Shown: positions 12,276 to 23,127 of the stretch, piece after piece | Numbering within the stretch: the stretch's first letter is position 1 | How the letters are laid out: every line of letters begins with the position of its first letter | Source of the DNA: Melampsora larici-populina 98AG31 | Taxonomy: Eukaryota > Basidiomycota > Pucciniomycetes > Pucciniales > Melampsoraceae | DNA length: 64,000 nt | Direction of reading: 5' to 3' | NCBI RefSeq assembly: GCF_000204055.1 | Contig: NW_006768843.1 | Span: 185,567-249,566 of the forward strand | Notes under the pieces: model-generated | The model's input: only the letters and a program-made list of their open reading frames with translations | Told to the model about the DNA's origin: nothing | Databases searched by the model: none | Made by a program: the position numbers and the translations under genes

Positions 12276-12571
12276 AAAGGATCCGTCACCGTTCGGCTTG
12301 ATCTGAAGAATTGAAACTTTGATTGAAGTTCTTTGGTTGTGAAAGGGCCAAACATTCTCTCTGCTTTCACCTCTCCTGCTATGTTTGAATCAATCTTTTC
12401 TTGTACTTCAAGTGCTGACCAATGATTAGGTGGACAGAAGAATTTTAGACCTTCTATTTGGTGATCTGGGATTCCTTGATCAAAACCGTACTTAAAACCA
12501 TCTATGACAAATTGATATTTGGGTAGCAGTCCTTTCTTGAGAAGTTCTTGCTCCCATAGGTTGATATTCAT
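12276..12571 (-). pseudogene. Reverse-transcriptase N-terminal region of a DIRS-like element
   Basis: The minus-strand frame begins MNINLWEQELLKKGLLPKYQ and contains CPPNHWSALEVQEKIDSNI and AERMFGPFTTKELQ. This is the segment that precedes the RT core in fungal YR retrotransposon polyproteins (the boxes PPNH.SA and GPF are characteristic in my memory of the family). It ends at SSRTVTDP, just where the 247-bp repeat begins, so the palm domain with the catalytic aspartates is absent. It sits downstream of the gag-like gene at 13083-15050 on the same strand, consistent with one element in gag-RT order. Confidence 0.55.
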
Positions 12572-13082
12572 TTTACAGTACGGGCCTTTTGGCCATCTTT
12601 CCGAAGTTATGATAGAGGATGCATTATTTTTTTTTGGCTTGGTTGTTGACTCTGCACTACCGTTTTTAACTGTGCTGCTTTTTTGGTTGATGTTTTCTCT
12701 CTTGTACTTCTTGTCCTCTTACTCAACTCTTGTAGCTCTCTGTTATAGCAGCAGAAAATGAACCATAAAACAGTTGTAAATCTCTATTTCAATTACATGA
12801 TACAATTCTGTCTACAAGTTAACTACTATAGACTTATACAATCAAATTGGGGATTAGATCAGGGAACTACATCAGACTGATTGTTAAAGAATTGTACATT
12901 CTTCAAATTATACAACTGAAGATTGCTATAACGATGACCAAGAAAAACAGATCATGCTCTTATGAAAGAAGGGAAGATGATGATGCTGACTATGTGATTT
13001 CGAGATATAACGGAAAGATGAAGACTGTGTAGACAACGAGAAAAAAACTGTAGTGTTAAAAAAAATTGGAGTACTTTAACAC

Positions 13083-15050
13083 TTACGGTTGGTTTGCTCT
13101 ACCTCTATGGCTTGAGCCACCTCCTCTACCTCTGCGGATTCCATTTCTACCCCTTTGATCTCTCTTGTCATTTGGTCGGATTTGTTGTGCTGGAGGTAGC
13201 ATTTCTATTATTTCTGGTAGTCTAGGTACTCTGACTACACGTGGTGCTCTTTGCTGAGACGGATGGTGTGATGAGTTTTGACGTGATGAGCTCTGAGATG
13301 TGACGCTTCTTCTCTTACTGTTTCAATGGTTGTCCACATCGTTCCAGCTGCCTGTTATAGGATCACAGTGTTCATATCTTCCGCCTGCTGCGTACGGATT
13401 GGTGTTTCCAAAGGACAATTCGCCAGTCTTTCCTGCTCTTTCTTTGGCGAGCTTCTCGTACTTCTCTACATACAGTCCGGCGTCCGGGACTGGTACTCCT
13501 TTAGCTCGGTGGGTGAATAACTGCGATCTGAATAGTATGTCGTATCTCAGAGCTACCATCCAGGTCTCCGTAGTGTCTCTGGATACATGGATAAAATTGA
13601 ATTCAATCATCAGCAACCGGTTGTTATTTTCAATTTTATGGACTTGATCCATACTTGATGTTCTTTATGTGTTTCACGTGGTTTTTCAGTTGATCTGCTA
13701 GGATACCAAACTTGTATGTCTTCTTCAGATACTTTCTTAGCAGTGAAATCCCATCAATCCATTCCCCAAAAGTCATTTGGTATTCGGAAGGGGGGTTAAG
13801 GCCTCTGTCTAATTGAATCATCGGGTCCATCAATTTGGTTATACTTTTAACGTTACTGAACATTTTCCCACTTACTTCGAGTCTTCTTAGATGATGACGA
13901 GGAAGATTGATTCTTGTGACTTTCGTCTTGGTCGTGTTGTACAAAGGTTGGGTTAAGGACTGTTAATGGAACTTTCTCATTGAGTTTCAACATCGCCTCA
14001 TTCCAGTAGGTTTGGAGGGTTGGTAATAGTGATTTACAAGGTACTCCTGCCTGAAGCTTGAGTCCATTCTGCTTGGATACTTTAGTCTTTTTTGACAAGG
14101 ATGATTTCTTCTTCTTTCCTGCTTTGCCTTTCCCATGATCTTTCTTTTCTGTAGTGTTTAAAAAAGAAAAAATGTTTTTAAATATGGGCTGTTGTTATGA
14201 TGGTTGTCTCTAAATTGACTTCATCATTGATGGAATGGACTAACCCTTCATAGCTTGGGATGAATCTTTCTTTTCCAAGTTAAACTTCTCTCTCATCTTG
14301 ATTGCTTTCTTGACTGCCTTGTCCAGGGACTTTATCGACTTGAGCTTGCCTACATAAATACAACAAATTGTATTTGTTAGCTTCAAGTGATTTACTAGTG
14401 GAGGACACCAAACTGGGAGTTGTTGATTCAACTCTTGAAGACGTAAACTTGTCTCTTCCCCTAACGTGGAGGTGCTCTATCAATGGGAGTGGCTACTGTG
14501 GAGCTAGGATCTTTTTAAAAGATTGGGTCTTACTTTTTCTATTCTTCTTGTTACTTGAATAAGATGAGTCTGATTTGCTATCAGTTGACAAGGAGTCGTT
14601 TGATTCTGTATCTTCATTGGAATCTTTGTCTGATGAGCTTTCTGATGAGCCACCGGATGATGAATTAGAGGAACTTCCAGACGTGCTCTTTGCGGTTGAC
14701 TCTTCGTTTTCTTCCTCGGAATCGGAGTTGATGAAGTTTACGTTTCAATCATCGTTGTTATGTGAGGCTGACAAATCTGTTATACCCGTGTGGTAGTCTT
14801 CCATCTGTCTAGCTATTTTGTCTCTTTGGTTTTCATCAATGGTTTCTCCGTCTAGTTCTTCTTCTTTCTCACCTGAACCTTCCCCGCTAGGGTCATCAGT
14901 GCCTTCAATTTCATCCTTGGTTCGTAGATCGACTTGAGGTTGGCCTCCTACTGATGAGGCTGACGGCGGTGGGATTTCTGAGGGGTTTGTAATTGGATCT
15001 TCTCCTCTAGCATGTTGAGCTGATCTGTTGTTCACTTGGTGGCTTGACAT
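13083..15050 (-). pseudogene. Gag-like gene of a tyrosine-recombinase element
   Basis: Starts MSSHQVNNRSAQHARGEDP at 15050. A Ser/Glu/Asp-rich tract follows (SDSEEENEESTAKSTSGSSS after a stop at 14745-14747). There is then a lysine-rich segment (14280-14100 and 14098-13853), a segment SITKLMDPMIQLDRGLNPPS at about 13850, one with ALRYDILFRSQLFTH at about 13550, and a C-terminal Arg/Gly-rich tail (GRNGIRRGRGGGSSHRGRA) ending at a TAA at 13083-13085. The RGG-type tail suggests nucleic-acid binding, as expected of a particle protein. In-frame TGA at 14745 and 13323 both lie in TTGA; there are also frame changes near 13860 and 13640, some of which may be introns. Confidence 0.6.
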
Positions 15051-15593
15051 AGTTATAGATGCTGTCTACTTTATAGTTGGAAACGATAAATTAATTTTTA
15101 AAAAAAAGAAAATATAGAGGGTTTAAAGATAAAAACTAAAAATTGGTACGTTTAAAATTTGTACGCTATACAATCACGAAAGTGTTCTGTGTAATTTAAT
15201 TATAACAATTAGAGAATGTTTAAATTTATTTAGTAATAGGATGTTTTTTCTGGATTTACTGATTTAAAATGGAACGAAAATTTCTTCTTAATATTAGATA
15301 TTAAGATAGGATTGGAGAAACAATTTCGAGAAGGATCTGTGGAACAGATTGATAATTTCTAAGACGGAAAAGACAGACAGGCAAAGCAGGGGGGGAGTCT
15401 GAGGTAAGCATTGTCTTATATTTATGACCCATGGATTTCTCCACGGACTTACTTTAACTGGTGACGCAAGTCTTGGAGTAGGAGGTCTGCTTACTAAAGC
15501 TTCCGGAAATCCGTAGATACCCAAGGGGGGAACATTGAGTCGCTTCCGTCTTCCTACCTAATTCGTTCATCGCTCACACTGAGGTACGTTAAC
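15051..15593. other. Spacer between gag-like gene and Helitron remnant
   Basis: A/T-rich sequence; the minus ORF 15294-15524 has no recognisable content. Probably the upstream non-coding region of the gag-like gene plus the 5' part of the Helitron remnant. Confidence 0.5.
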
Positions 15594-16736
15594 ATGGACA
15601 CGCTTTACACATTGGGCCTTGTGAAAAGACTAATGTCGCTGGATCCTGACGTCTTGGGGCAATTGGGTCACTACGTGTTCAGAATCACCGGACAACTCTC
15701 GCACAATATCAATTCACTCATGACTTTACCTGGAGGTGACCCTGGTTTCAGACAGATCTTTACGTATGGTGGTGGAGGCAAGCAAGAAGATAGGCTCAGA
15801 TCACGCCAATCTGAGTTTGATTGGGATCCAGAAATCCTCCTGGCTTTTCAAGACTTCATGTACCTCTAAAGCCCTTATGCCTAGCTTTTGAAATCTGCCC
15901 ACAACATCTGCAACGGGACTGTGATTAAGATGCTGAGGATCAAGACGATTCTGACTCCGGGTTCTGACGCATGGCGCTATAATTTACCGGCGGCAAGTGA
16001 TGTTGCAGCTATCATAGACAGCAACGGTACAGTGGGTGAAAAAAGGCAAGATATTATCCTCATGCGTCAATCCGGAGTCAGGAAGAGGATATCAGAGCTG
16101 CATACCGGTTATTTTGCGCTACGATATCCGCTTTTATTCCTTTACAGTTCTCAAATGTGGCATGATTTGTTTCAAAATCCAACTCCATCAAGTAAGTAGC
16201 TTTGTGGCAATATCAGACATGTGAATGAGGAGTAATTGATTAAGTGACTATTAATTAATCGTGTTGTTGCAGATCCGGAGGGTGATGTCTCCAATCTGGA
16301 TTGGTTTGCCTATTTTTGGTTCAGGCGTCCAGAGTCGTCTGTGATTCTAGCATCTGGTGGTCTATTTCAGGAGTTTTCGGTAGACATGTACATGTGCGTG
16401 GAACGGTCAAGGCTGCAATACCTTTGATATCATCAAAAGGAAATTTGGGCAGAGATGTACAGCGGAGCCATAGAGGCTTTGGGGAATGAGGTGGATGATA
16501 CAGTGCTTGGGTGTTGTATTGTATTGCCTTTGAGTTTCCGAGGAGGACCGCGGCACTTGCAGCAACTATATCAAGATTCTATGAGCTTAGTTGCCAAGTA
16601 TGGGAATCCAAGTTTATTTGTGACCATGACTGTGAATCCACGTCTTTCAGGACCCCATTGCTGCCACTGCCTTACACGACTGCTTCAGCTTCCAACTACC
16701 CTCGACAAGAGTATAAATACCTTTCCAATGAGGTAA
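15594..16736 (+). pseudogene. Helitron Rep/helicase protein, N-terminal remnant
   Basis: The frame contains YVFRITGQLSHNINSLM, then SRQSEFDWDPEILLAFQDFM, then HTGYFALRYPLLFLYSSQ, after which a canonical intron (GTAAGT at 16192 to CAG at 16272, 81 bp) is followed by GLFQEFSVDMYMCVERSRL, FRGGPRHLQQLYQDSMSL and LFVTMTVNP. These are hallmarks of the Helitron_like_N region, which precedes the rolling-circle Rep HUH motif; the Rep motif itself and the helicase are missing. In-frame stops occur at about 15867 (TAA), soon after it (TAG), and at about 16429 (TGA). After TMTVNP the similarity ends near 16650, and the remaining sequence to a GTAAGT at about 16735 does not look like Helitron. Confidence 0.8.
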
Positions 16737-18061
16737 GTAAGAGTCTTTTTTTTTATCCACTTTCTCCTTGTTTGTGGTTTCTAGTAGTATTCTAATTGTC
16801 TTATTGATCACATTCTGCTTTTTTTAGTTTGATCATTGTTCTTTTCCCCCAATAACTTCCAAAGTGTCTCTACAAGTTCCAGTTAAACCCACCAACAATG
16901 CTCAAAGTGAACCAACTTCACCTAACCCGTCTCATAATCTTCGCCGTTGCCAAACTGTGGCTCTCCCTTCTCCCGGCTTTGTTTTTCAACCTCCCGATTC
17001 TCATTGTGCTTTGATTCATTTGTTGTAGTAATCAAAAGTATTCAAGAGACAAATACACAATTCATTTTTTTTATCATTTTATTTCATTTTATCTTTATGT
17101 TACATGTTGATTTTTGAGTGTAATGGTTATGTGTAGGGGGTGTAGTGTAAAATGAAGCCAAAAGTCGAAATTATGGGTTTAGAACTTATGTGTAGTTGAG
17201 TGATATATGGGTTATGGGGAGTATACAGGTTTCAAGTTGAAATTTAAAATTTTATGGGTTTTGATAGTCATGGCTAAAGATATGTATGGGTTTAATGTGT
17301 TGTGTAGAGGAATCATGGTTTTGAGGTATGGGTTTAAATAAGGCTAAATATCGAAAATCCAACAACTCAGACAGATGGTGGTAAACTGGGGTAGTGGTAA
17401 ACTGGGGTGGTAAACTGAAAAAGCAAGAAGATGGATTCATGGGATTATCAAACACCAGAACTGGCAAATTAAACATTACATATGAAAAGGGAGGATTTGA
17501 AACTCAAAAATCACTTTCAAAATCATAAAAAGTGCTATTTTCAATCATACAACTTCAATTTTAGGGTACCACAGCATCTTTTCAGCCTAGAAGTAAGTTG
17601 GGGAGGGTTATATTTTCGCGTATGAACATGAAAAATCAATTATAAACCATATACATCATCATCAGTGGTAATATCAGGTGGTAAACTGGGTAAATCCAAT
17701 TTTGAGTATTTTCATACAAAACTAAATTTCATTTTAAGGGTACAACCAATAGAGTTAGAGTTTGGCTTGGCTGAGCAAATTTGTAGAGCGGAAGCAGACC
17801 TTTCTTTTCGTCCATTCAGAATTTTGATACAGTCCCTATTTCATATCTTTATTTTAAGTTTTAAGGGTAAATGGTGGACAGCTCAGTTTTAATGATAAAT
17901 GTGTGCTTGAAAATTTGTCAATGATACATGTGGGTGTGTTGAAGATGTTTATCAATTTTAATTTGGGGTTTGTTCAATGATTTGTGTGTGAAAAAGCTGT
18001 TTGAAGGTAGATTTCGAGTTTGGGGGGTGTTTTTTGTCTCACTTTCTCTTTTTGTGTGCTG
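16737..18061. other. Gene-poor interval with TGGTAAACTGG repeats
   Basis: A possible exon lies at 16829-17028 (after a TTTTTTAG acceptor, frame FDHCSFPPITSKVSLQVPVK ending in a TAG), of unknown origin and perhaps carried with the Helitron end. Between 17375 and 17700 the motif GGTAAACTGG recurs four times (17388, 17397, 17408 and 17672 areas), preceded by GT-rich sequence. No other coding sequence was recognised up to the MULE border. Confidence 0.4.
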
Positions 18062-18069
18062 TTAATTTT

Positions 18070-18190
18070 GGCCATTTCTATTTGCAGCCCACACAAAATC
18101 CATGTAGGTGCTGCCAAAACAGCGCCTACATGCCTTTTTCCCACGAAAAAGCGCCTACATACAGCCTGTAGGCGCTTTTTTTTTCTACAT
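18070..18190 (+). repeat. MULE left terminal inverted repeat
   Basis: Pairs with 22473-22593. Contains CCATGTAGGTGCTG, AGCGCCTACATGCC and AAGCGCCTACATACAGCCTG, each with its counterpart in the right end. Such arrays usually hold the transposase binding sites. Confidence 0.88.
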
Positions 18191-18514
18191 GTTTTAGAAT
18201 TTCAAAAACATGTAGAAGCTCTTCATAATCTTCCAGATGAAGCTGGAGCTGAAGGAGACATCAATCTCAAAGGTATTTGATTATATTTTTGATTTTTTTT
18301 TTCTTTTTCGAAATTTTCTTTTTTTCACGTTTTTGGTTGTTGATCCATCTGTTTTTTTTTGGTTCTTTATTCAACAGATCTTCCAGATATCCACGTGGCG
18401 TGTTCTGCTGTGGATGCAGACTGGCCTATAATTGCAAATGGTGAGTGATTTTCTTTAATTTATTTCGAAATTTGATGCAATTTTTTTCGAATTAATACTG
18501 ATTATTCATCCTTC

Positions 18515-18592
18515 TTATTTATTATTATTATTATTCTTTATTATTATTATTCATTCTTATTATTAATTATTATTATTATTATTCATTCTCAT
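18515..18592. repeat. ATT-type microsatellite in transposase intron
   Basis: Imperfect runs of TTA/ATT trinucleotides inside the intron before the main MULE exon. Likely neutral simple sequence. Confidence 0.85.
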
Positions 18593-18618
18593 TAATATCA
18601 ATCTTATTATTCACATAG

Positions 18619-21600
18619 TTAATGATTTAAGTTTAGATCTCAAAGATCCACGGTGGGGTAAACTTTTTAGAAGTGATAAGGTGGCAAAGCAATACCTTTA
18701 CTCTGTATCTTTAAATGGTGGATATGGAATATCCGTAACTTCTTCAAAAAATAACCGTGGATGCCATAAAACAATTTATTTTCACTGTCATCGTGGTAAT
18801 CCTAGAAAAAGCAAAGCTACTCAACGTATTACTTCAACTAAGAAAACGGGATGTCAGTGGAAGGCTGTTATTAAACAAAATAAGAAAACTGGTGATTGGG
18901 TTTTAGATCAAGTCAGGAATAGTAGTACTGGACAATTCCTTAATCATTTATCTCACAATCATGAACCTTTTCAATCTCCTAATGAATTTTCAATATATAG
19001 AAGATTAGATTTAATTCAGATCATGTTGGCTCAAAAATTAAGTAGATCTTCAATCAAACCTCGCCACATTATGACGTCTCTTGACAAGAATCCTGGTTTC
19101 AATCCTATCATGAAAGACATTTATAATGCAAGACAGAAATTTCGAGCTCAAGAATTAAATGGAAGGGATCCTATTACCGCTTTGTTAGATTTCTTCATCA
19201 AGAATAAATGGAATTATCATCTTCATAACGACGATAACGGAAAATTATTATCTTTATTCTGTGCTCATCCTAACTCAATCAAATTAGCTTTACGATTCCC
19301 TCACGTTTACGGAGTAGACGCCACTTATAAAACTAATGATTGTGAATTACCATGTCTTCATTTCGTGGGAACTACTTCAATTAACAAACCTTTCTCTGCG
19401 GCTTTTTGTTTTATGATGGACGAAACTCAACCTACTTACAAATGGGCTTTATATCGATTTAAACTTTTATTTGAAGGTTGTGATCCTGAACTTTCACCTA
19501 GGTTATTTGCTACTGATAGTGAAAGAGTGTTGATTAACAGTATTCAAATCATTTTTCCTGATGCTGACCATATCCCCTGTCTGTGGCATATCAACAAAAA
19601 TATTCAAAGTCATATCAAATCTAAATCATCAAAAATCAATGAAAATCATTTTCTTAAATTGTGGAATTCCTTTTGTTCTTCTCAAACAAATTTAGATTAT
19701 CACAACTCAAAAGATCTTATTAAAAATTACTTAATTGAAAATCACGCTCAGGATCTTCTCAACTATATAGAAAAGAAGTGGTATTCTCAAGAGCACAAAT
19801 TTGTTTCCCTTTTTACAAGTAAACTCAAACATTTTGGAACCAGTACAACTAGTAAAACTGAAGGAACTCATTTTACCATCAAAAAAGATTTAGAAAGTAC
19901 TAAACATGACTTATATTCAACGGTGAAGCATTTTCAAAACGCACTGGACATTCAATATAATGAAATTATTGGCTCAATCCGTCATCAAAAATCCAAAAAA
20001 CTCAACAAATTTCATTCTATTTTTGATGATCTTCACGGTAAAATTTCTCAATTTGCTATTAAGAAAGCAAATGATCAACTCAAATTGATTTTAAATTCAG
20101 ATTCACTTTCACTTCCACCTTGCAACTCGAATTTCACCCCCACTTGGGGTATACCATGTGCTCATCAAATTAGTACGTATTTAGGACTTGTAGAACAACC
20201 TATTCCTATTGAAGAGTTTGATCATCAGTGGCATTTATTTACTGAGTATGCACCTAGAGATCTTCAAGAAATCAGAGCTAAAATTGAATCACATTTAGAA
20301 AAGATTAAACTTCAAGATGAAAGTTATTTAGCTAAATTTGAATCAGATTTGAAGAAGTTAATCAGCGGTAGATATGTTTTAGTTCCTGTTCAACCTCCTT
20401 CTAAATCAGAAAAACCCAAAAATAAAGGAAGACCTAAAGGCGCTAAAAACAAAAAACTCAAGAGGGATCCTTCAAGGTTTGAACACGTTGAAAAAGAAGA
20501 AAGGAAGAGGAAAATGAAATGTGGTAACTGTGGAGAATTAGGTCATGATAAATCAAAGTGTGCTGTTAAATATTCAAGTGATGAAGATGATGGATATTCA
20601 GAAGAAGAAGAAGATGGTGATGATGTTAAAAAATCAATAATTTTAATAAACTCAGAAGATTTAACTGATATAGATCAAACAAATCTTAATGATGTTTCAG
20701 ATGAAGATTCAGATGATGTAGATGATTCAAAAAGTTCAGCTAGTTCAAAATTTTCAAATGATTTACGTGTTTTTAAATCAAATGATTTAAAATCAGAACA
20801 AGAAGAAGCAGAAATGATGAAAGCTTTAACTTATAATGAAGAAATTATTAAAGCTGATTATGATAATGATCAAGAATTTTATCATTTAAATCATTATCAA
20901 GATCCTCACAAGATTGAAGAGTATCATAATCAATTATTAGAACTTGTTAGACCTTATGTTACTTCTATTTATGATCCTCCTGGGGATGGACATTGTGGAT
21001 TTCACGCTATAGCTCATGCTCTTGGTCAACACGAAAAAGGTGCTCAGAAATCTATTAGACAAAAGATGGTTGAAGATCTAGACATACATCATAAAGAATA
21101 TCTTAAGTTTTATTGGCAGAAGAGTGGTTCTACGAAAGCTAAAAAGTCACTGACCAAGGCTCAAATTCAAGAAAAACAAGAACTGGCAACTGAAAGATAC
21201 ATTCAAGACATATCAGAAAAAATTGAAACTTATACAGATGAACCTGTCAGCAAATATAACTGGTTTGAATCAACCACTATGGGTCCAATTGCAGCAAATG
21301 CTTTTTCAAGGCCTGTTGTGATCATGAGTACCACTCATCATCACTGTATGACTTTCTTTCCATTTTCTTCCAAAAAGAATTCAACTAATAAACCTATAGC
21401 TCTTGGATTTGTCGCAAATGGTCATTGGGTTTCTATTTCTTTTTCTTCTGATTCTCCTTCACCTTTTCCAAACCCTTCTCTATGGAAAGATCAGCATAAA
21501 ATTTGGCTTTCAATGGCTGGAAGAAACGCTGCTGGGTGGACAAATGACGGTTTCCTCAAACAATGTTTTGCTTTATGGGAAAGAAAGATGGAGGAAATAG

Positions 21601-21674
21601 AGAAATTGAAGGAATTAAAAGAAGGAGTTACCACAAGAAGTTCAAAAAGACGAAAAGTTGTTGTTATTGATTAA
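18619..21674 (+). CDS. MULE transposase with C-terminal OTU cysteine-protease domain
   Basis: The large final exon starts after the CACATAG acceptor at 18618. Two upstream exons (about 18210-18272 and 18378-18440) splice in phase, giving DINLK, then DLPDIHVACSAVDADWP, then NDLSLDLKDPRWGKLF; the start ATG is not resolved. Counting residues from 18681: a C/H cluster (YFHCHRGNPR, GCQWK, LSHNHEP) at 30-95 resembles the FAR1/WRKY-GCM1-like DNA-binding domain. The MULE DDE core has GVDATYKTN near 210 (first D), FATDSERV near 278 with CLWHINKN (second D and the C/H motif) and KTEGTHFT near 393 (E). GIPCAHQ near 490 is SWIM-like. A CCHC zinc knuckle (CGNCGELGHDKSKC) lies near 614, followed by a long acidic linker. 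The OTU domain from about 750 has DGHCGFHAIAHAL (catalytic D and C) and NGHWVSI (H). The reading frame is uninterrupted and all core residues are present. It should excise and reinsert the MULE; the role of the OTU domain is unknown. Confidence 0.93.
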
Positions 21675-21851
21675 TTTGTATTTCTTTTTTTTGTGTAATA
21701 ATTTCAGAATGGGTTTTTTTTGTTAAAATTTGATTGATATATATGAGGAAGTTATTTACAAACCTTCTATTTCTGAATTATAATAATCTGATCCCCTTCA
21801 TGTTGAGATGAGAAGATTGTATTAAACTTCAAATACAATAAAACAACTGCG

Positions 21852-22035
21852 TTTTTGGTCTTTTCTGTCCTCCGGTTCTCTCATTTCGAGTCCAAAATGT
21901 GTTTTCCGTCCTCCGGTGCACTCATTTCGAGGCCAAGCTGTGTTTTTGGTCTTTTCCATCCTCCGGTTCTCTCATTTCGAGTCCGAAATGTGTTGTCTGT
22001 CCTCCGGTGCACTCATTTCGAGGCCAAACTGTGTT
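21852..22035. repeat. 91-bp tandem duplication in MULE 3' region
   Basis: The unit with TTTTTGGTCTTTTC starts at 21852 and again at 21943 (91 bp). Each unit holds two related half units of about 45 bp built on CCTCCGG...CTCATTTCGAG, so the half motif occurs four times. Not coding in any convincing way. Confidence 0.85.
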
Positions 22036-22084
22036 TTGGACATCAAAATGGGGCTTCATTACCCTGCTGAGGGGTTATGAAGCT

Positions 22085-22593
22085 GGATTTGTAGCGCCTA
22101 CATTTGCACGACTGGATGTAGGCGCTGACTTGGGCTAAAAAAACTATGTAGGCGCTTTGAAATGACGCCTACATGGTTCCATGGGGCATGTAGGCGTAAT
22201 CTCTAAGCGCCTACTTAGCAGGTGCTCATTTGCCAGCGCCTACTTACAGAGGAGGGAATGTAGGCGCTCAAAAAAAGCGCCTACATCCTTTTTTTGGCTA
22301 TGTAGGCGCTTTTTGAAAGCGCCTACATTGTTTTTTCCATGTAGGCTTTTTTCGTACGCCTACATTCTAAAAATAGAATGTAGGCGTACACAAATGACAC
22401 CTACATTCTATTTTCAGAATGTAGGGGCACACAAATGACGCCTACATTGGTTTTCCAGCCTGTAGGCGTCATTTAAAAAAGAAAAAAGCGCCTACAGGCT
22501 GTATGTAGGCGCTTTTTGGCGGAAAACATCCATGTAGGCGTATTTTGGACAGCGCCTACATGGATTTCATGTGGGCGGCAAATAGCAATGGCC
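22085..22593. repeat. MULE right end: palindromic GTAGGCGC array and terminal repeat
   Basis: More than twenty copies of TGTAGGCGC or its reverse complement GCGCCTACA occur in alternating orientation and spacing, many forming paired hairpins such as AGCGCCTACA...TGTAGGCGCT. The last 121 bp are the terminal inverted repeat proper (ends GCAAATAGCAATGGCC). Probably multiplied transposase binding sites. Confidence 0.88.
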
Positions 22594-22601
22594 TTAATTT
22601 T

Positions 22602-23127
22602 TCATATATACAAGTGTCTCTTTTCCAACCTTTGGTAGCCTTTTAGTTAGCAAAAATAGTTACTAGAATTTTAGAATAAGCTTGTATATTTTATTATCAT
22701 CATTCAGGTAAACAACTAGTGAAAGTTGGCATTTTATAATAATAAGACCCTTATTCATCTTTTAATGAATTTCTTGTTGAGTTGTATGCTCATTTGCACA
22801 TTTTGAAGGTGCCTGAGTGCGCCTAGATATTGCTACTTTTGATTTTATTGTCCTATTTCAGCCGGGTTTTTATTAATCCAAAGACTTGAAGGTCTTAAAT
22901 CTAATTCATCAGTAATCAAAGTCCCTGTTTAAGAAGGGCATTTCTTTCTTTGTTTGAAGTCTTTCAATTCACCATCTCAAGACTTATTCCTCTTTTGATT
23001 GTGTGTGTTGTTGATTGTGTCTTCATTCCTCCCCTTCTTGGCTCTGCTTTCAGCTGTGTACTGAAAGAGTTCTACACCGTCCAAAAGTTTTGACTCTGAG
23101 TCCCCTGGATCAGCCTCCGACAAACCC
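22602..23127. other. Spacer between MULE and hAT-b
   Basis: Non-coding; presumably holds the left end and 5' leader of the plus-strand hAT that begins near 23128. I could not identify its terminal repeat. Confidence 0.4.

Larger units (their letters stand above)
18070..22593 (+). mobile_element. Complete MULE (Mutator-like element) with OTU-fused transposase
   Basis: The left end GGCCATTTCTATTTGCAGCC and the right end, reverse complemented (GGCCATTGCTATTTGCCGCC), begin inverted repeats of about 115 bp with small indels. Both ends are flanked by the 8-bp direct repeat TTAATTTT (18062-18069 and 22594-22601), the length expected for Mutator superfamily insertion. The 4.5-kb element holds one multi-exon transposase gene on the plus strand, a 91-bp duplication at 21852-22035, and a dense array of GTAGGCGC motifs near the right end. 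The exact target duplication and the open transposase suggest a fairly recent insertion. Confidence 0.93.

Noticed and set aside
22085..22593. GTAGGCGC repeats as a CRISPR array
   Set aside because: Spacing and orientation vary, there are no uniform spacers, and the array is inside a MULE end in a fungal genome.
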